A stretch of 7,639 nt of DNA, from contig CALFYR010000665.1 of NCBI GenBank assembly GCA_937954195.1, positions 1 through 7,639 on the forward strand, written 5' to 3'. Under the pieces are notes generated by a model. That model did not search any database. It had not been told where the DNA came from and was given only the letters and a program-made list of their open reading frames with translations. The translations under genes and the position numbers were made by a program. Shown one piece after another: positions 5,909-7,639 of this stretch. Position 1 is the stretch's first letter. Every line of letters starts with the position of its first letter. Source of the DNA: an uncultured Dehalococcoidia bacterium (GTDB lineage Bacteria > Chloroflexota > Dehalococcoidia > Tepidiformales > Tepidiformaceae).

Positions 5909-6277
5909 TCACTCGTGGAGGTCGAGGAGCCACCCGAGTGCCTCGGCGCGTTCGCTGAAGACCGCGATGGCAGAACCTTCGAGGCCCGAGTGGAGGGCAA
6001 TCTGGCGGCCGATGCCGAAGAACCGCGGGTTGGAGGAAAAGATTGCCAGACGGATCCCGTTGCCGGCCAGTCGCTGCATGGCGAGGCCGAGGTTTTCAGA
6101 GTTGAAGCCGAACATATCGATGTCGCTGAAGACAAAAAGGATCCTGGCGGTGCGCTGGACGGCCGCTACTTCTTCCGGTGTGAGCCGAGCCCCCATGCGG
6201 CGCATTGTTTCCGGGTCGATGTCTCCGGAGAACGCGACTTCGACGTACCCCTCCGCCACCCTCACAACGTGTGACAA
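5909..6277 (-). CDS. SpoIIAA/STAS-like small protein
   Basis: This 122-residue soluble protein has an alternating beta/alpha pattern. Strand GYVEVAFSGDID (about residues 10-21) is followed by helix PEEVAAVQRTA, strand RILFVFSDID (45-54), helix NLGLAMQRLAGNG, strand IRLAIFSS (75-82), and an end segment AIAVFSERAEALGWL (103-117). The closing vF.....eAl.WL pattern is characteristic of SpoIIAA-like/STAS domain proteins, which are mostly uncharacterised. The serine phosphorylated in true anti-anti-sigma factors cannot be assigned with confidence. The start is taken as TTG at 6277, with GAGGAG 9 bases upstream. An in-frame GTG at 6286 is an alternative. The frame stays open upstream as antisense of the neighbouring channel gene, which is not part of it. 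It precedes the LLM gene on the same strand by 114 bases and is divergent from the potassium channel gene. Confidence 0.72.
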   Translation of the reverse strand: MSHVVRVAEGYVEVAFSGDIDPETMRRMGARLTPEEVAAVQRTARILFVFSDIDMFGFNSENLGLAMQRLAGNGIRLAIFSSNPRFFGIGRQIALHSGLEGSAIAVFSERAEALGWLLDLHE

Positions 6278-6361
6278 CGGTTTCACTCCTCGTTGGAGAG
6301 TAACCGAACCGTCAAGCCCGCTGGTGCGAAAGATTCCGCAGGCGGACGATCTGGCGCGAGC
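6278..6361. other. Divergent intergenic region between the SpoIIAA-like and potassium channel genes
   Basis: These 84 bases should contain promoters for both directions. They include the GAGGAG ribosome site of the leftward gene and the imperfect hairpin at 6279-6305. No clear -35/-10 pair was found in either direction. Confidence 0.4.
6287..6292 (-). promoter_or_regulatory. Ribosome binding site deciding the TTG start of the SpoIIAA-like gene
   Basis: GAGGAG on the minus strand lies 9 bases before TTG at 6277. It partly falls in an imperfect hairpin (6279-6305) in which GGTT and ACTC pair with GAGT and AACC around a two-base bulge, so the site could be partly masked in the transcript. Confidence 0.5.
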
Positions 6362-7639
6362 ATGGCGATACAGCCGCGTCCCGGCGCCGCCTCCGGGATC
6401 CACACAGCCCAACTCGCGGAGCGCAAGCCGCGGCGGGCCGTCGATAGCGGGATAGCCCAGGTTGTGGCCGGCTTCGGGCTGGTCATCCTCGTCGGGTTCA
6501 TCTTCCTTTCGTTGCCGATTTCGACCGAGGACGGGACGTGGGCATCCCCGCGCGAGGCGTTGTTCACCACCGTCTCGGCGGTGTGCGTCACCGGGCTCAT
6601 CGTGGTGGATACGACGGACCACTGGAGCGTGTTCGGCGAAGTGGTCGTGCTGGTGCTCATCCAGGTTGGCGGCCTGGGCTACATGATCGGGACGACGGTG
6701 GTGCTCTGGGCGCTGGGCAGGCGGCTTGGCATCCGCGACCGGAACATGCTGCGCGTGTACTACGGCGCGCCGAGCATGGGGGAGACGCTCAACTTCGCCC
6801 GGGCCGTGGCGCTGTTCACGTTGGTGTTCGAAGGTGCGGGCATGGCGATTCTCGCCGGTCATCGTTACCTCGAAGGTGAGTCGATCGGCGAGGCTCTTTG
6901 GTGGGGACTGTTCCACTCGGTGTCCGCGTTCAACAACGCGGGGTTCGCGCTGACACCCATCACCATTTCCGGCGAGACGGGCAGCCCGGTCATCGTGCTG
7001 ACGCTGATCGTCCTGATCACGGCTGGGAGCCTCGGTTTCCTGCCCGTGATGGCACTCGTGAAATGGAAGTCGTTCTCGCGGCTGGCGTTGGACCACAAGC
7101 TCGTGCTGACGACCGCGGCGGCGATGCTGGTGCTCGGTACGGTGTTCGTCACCGCCCTGGAATGGAGCAACCCCGCGACGGTTGGGAGCCATTCGACCGC
7201 CGAACGCCCGCTCGCGGGACTGTTTCACACGGCGAACCGGACGTCGGGGTTCAGCGCGTTCGATGTCGGCCAGATGCACGACGAAACGAAGCTCATCACG
7301 ATCGGGCTGATGTTCGTTGGGGGCGCCGCGGGTTCGACGGCTGGTGGCCTGAAGCTTGGTGCGTTCTCGCTCCTGTTCGCGCTGATGATTTCGACGTTCC
7401 GGGGAGAACAGCACGTATCGCTCTTCCGTAGGCGTGTGCCACGGGCGGTGGTCCAGCAGGCGACCACGCTGGCGCTGTTTTACGTCGGGCTGATTTTCGC
7501 CTTCTCGGTACTTCTGACGCTCACGACAGAGCAGCCGTTCATCGACGTCCTGTTCGAAGCCGTTTCGGCCATTTGCACGGTCGGTTTCTCGGCGGCGGGC
7601 ACGCTCGCGTTCGGGAGCACCGGGCACGTGATCCTGATC
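6362..7639 (+). CDS. TrkH/KtrB-type potassium uptake channel subunit (partial, C-terminus off right edge)
   Basis: This is the membrane-embedded K+-translocating subunit of a Trk/Ktr system. It has 426 codons present and no stop before the edge, while KtrB is usually about 440-460 residues, so only a little is missing. It shows the four-fold M1-P-M2 repeat. Filter loops are VSAVCVTGL (71-79, G78), SAFNNAGF (188-195, G194), TANRTSGFS (290-298, G296) and VSAICTVGFS (401-410, G408). The loop GGAAGSTAGGLK (320-331) matches the flexible gating segment of the third repeat. Hydrophobic helices alternate as expected, starting at about residue 31 after a basic cytoplasmic N-terminus. Size favours KtrB over the longer TrkH, but the RCK partner (KtrA/TrkA) is not in the window and may follow on the right. 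ATG 6362 is chosen although its ribosome site is weak. TTG at 6293 would add 23 residues and also lacks one. Confidence 0.92.
   Translation, partial: MAIQPRPGAASGIHTAQLAERKPRRAVDSGIAQVVAGFGLVILVGFIFLSLPISTEDGTWASPREALFTTVSAVCVTGLIVVDTTDHWSVFGEVVVLVLIQVGGLGYMIGTTVVLWALGRRLGIRDRNMLRVYYGAPSMGETLNFARAVALFTLVFEGAGMAILAGHRYLEGESIGEALWWGLFHSVSAFNNAGFALTPITISGETGSPVIVLTLIVLITAGSLGFLPVMALVKWKSFSRLALDHKLVLTTAAAMLVLGTVFVTALEWSNPATVGSHSTAERPLAGLFHTANRTSGFSAFDVGQMHDETKLITIGLMFVGGAAGSTAGGLKLGAFSLLFALMISTFRGEQHVSLFRRRVPRAVVQQATTLALFYVGLIFAFSVLLTLTTEQPFIDVLFEAVSAICTVGFSAAGTLAFGSTGHVILI

Noticed and set aside
6278..7627. Upstream part of a 572-codon minus-strand frame
   Set aside because: It is antisense to the KtrB/TrkH gene and gives low-complexity R/E/H/D-rich sequence. 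Only the part from 6277 to 5909 looks like a real protein.
1..7639. CRISPR arrays, tRNA or rRNA genes, insertion sequences, attachment sites
   Set aside because: No regularly spaced repeats, cloverleaf-like segments, transposase motifs or terminal inverted repeats were seen on either strand.

Overview
The window is GC-rich (roughly 60-65% by eye), densely coded and free of mobile elements, tRNA or rRNA genes and CRISPR arrays. It looks like ordinary chromosome from a high-GC aerobic, environmental bacterium. A form II CO-dehydrogenase-like operon, a luciferase-family oxidoreductase, an amidohydrolase, a PRC-barrel protein and GTG/TTG starts with strong Shine-Dalgarno (SD) sequences would suit Chloroflexota (Dehalococcoidia/Tepidiforma-like) or Actinomycetota. 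That placement is inference and not certain.

Left block (1-2350, minus strand): three genes of a molybdenum hydroxylase operon transcribed leftwards, coxG -> coxS -> coxL. The large subunit has the loop AYRGAGR and not the AYRCSFR of proven CO dehydrogenases, so it is form II and its substrate is open. coxL runs off the left edge with about 461 codons present. The FAD subunit gene (coxM) is not in the window and may lie further left. On the other side of a 133-bp divergent intergenic region (2351-2483) a TIM-barrel amidohydrolase (2484-3272, plus) is read rightwards.

Middle (3383-4688): a 170-residue protein with two PRC-barrel-like halves (plus) converges on an acetoacetate-decarboxylase-like gene (minus). 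A perfect 11-bp GC-rich hairpin (3902-3927) separates them and probably terminates transcription.

Right block (3939-6277, minus strand): a SpoIIAA/STAS-like small protein, then an LLM-class flavin-dependent oxidoreductase, then the acetoacetate-decarboxylase-like protein. The last two overlap by one base (TGATG) and are surely co-transcribed. The decarboxylase-like protein lacks the lysine pair that forms the Schiff base in true acetoacetate decarboxylases. An 18-bp perfect dyad sits just upstream of the oxidoreductase ribosome binding site. Divergent from the SpoIIAA-like gene, a TrkH/KtrB-type potassium channel subunit (6362 to the right edge, plus) retains all four selectivity-filter glycines and is cut by the window end.

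No wholly new system is evident. The most interesting points are the lysine-less decarboxylase homologue coupled to a luciferase-like enzyme, the form II hydroxylase of unknown substrate with a short CoxG, and the dyad in front of the oxidoreductase.
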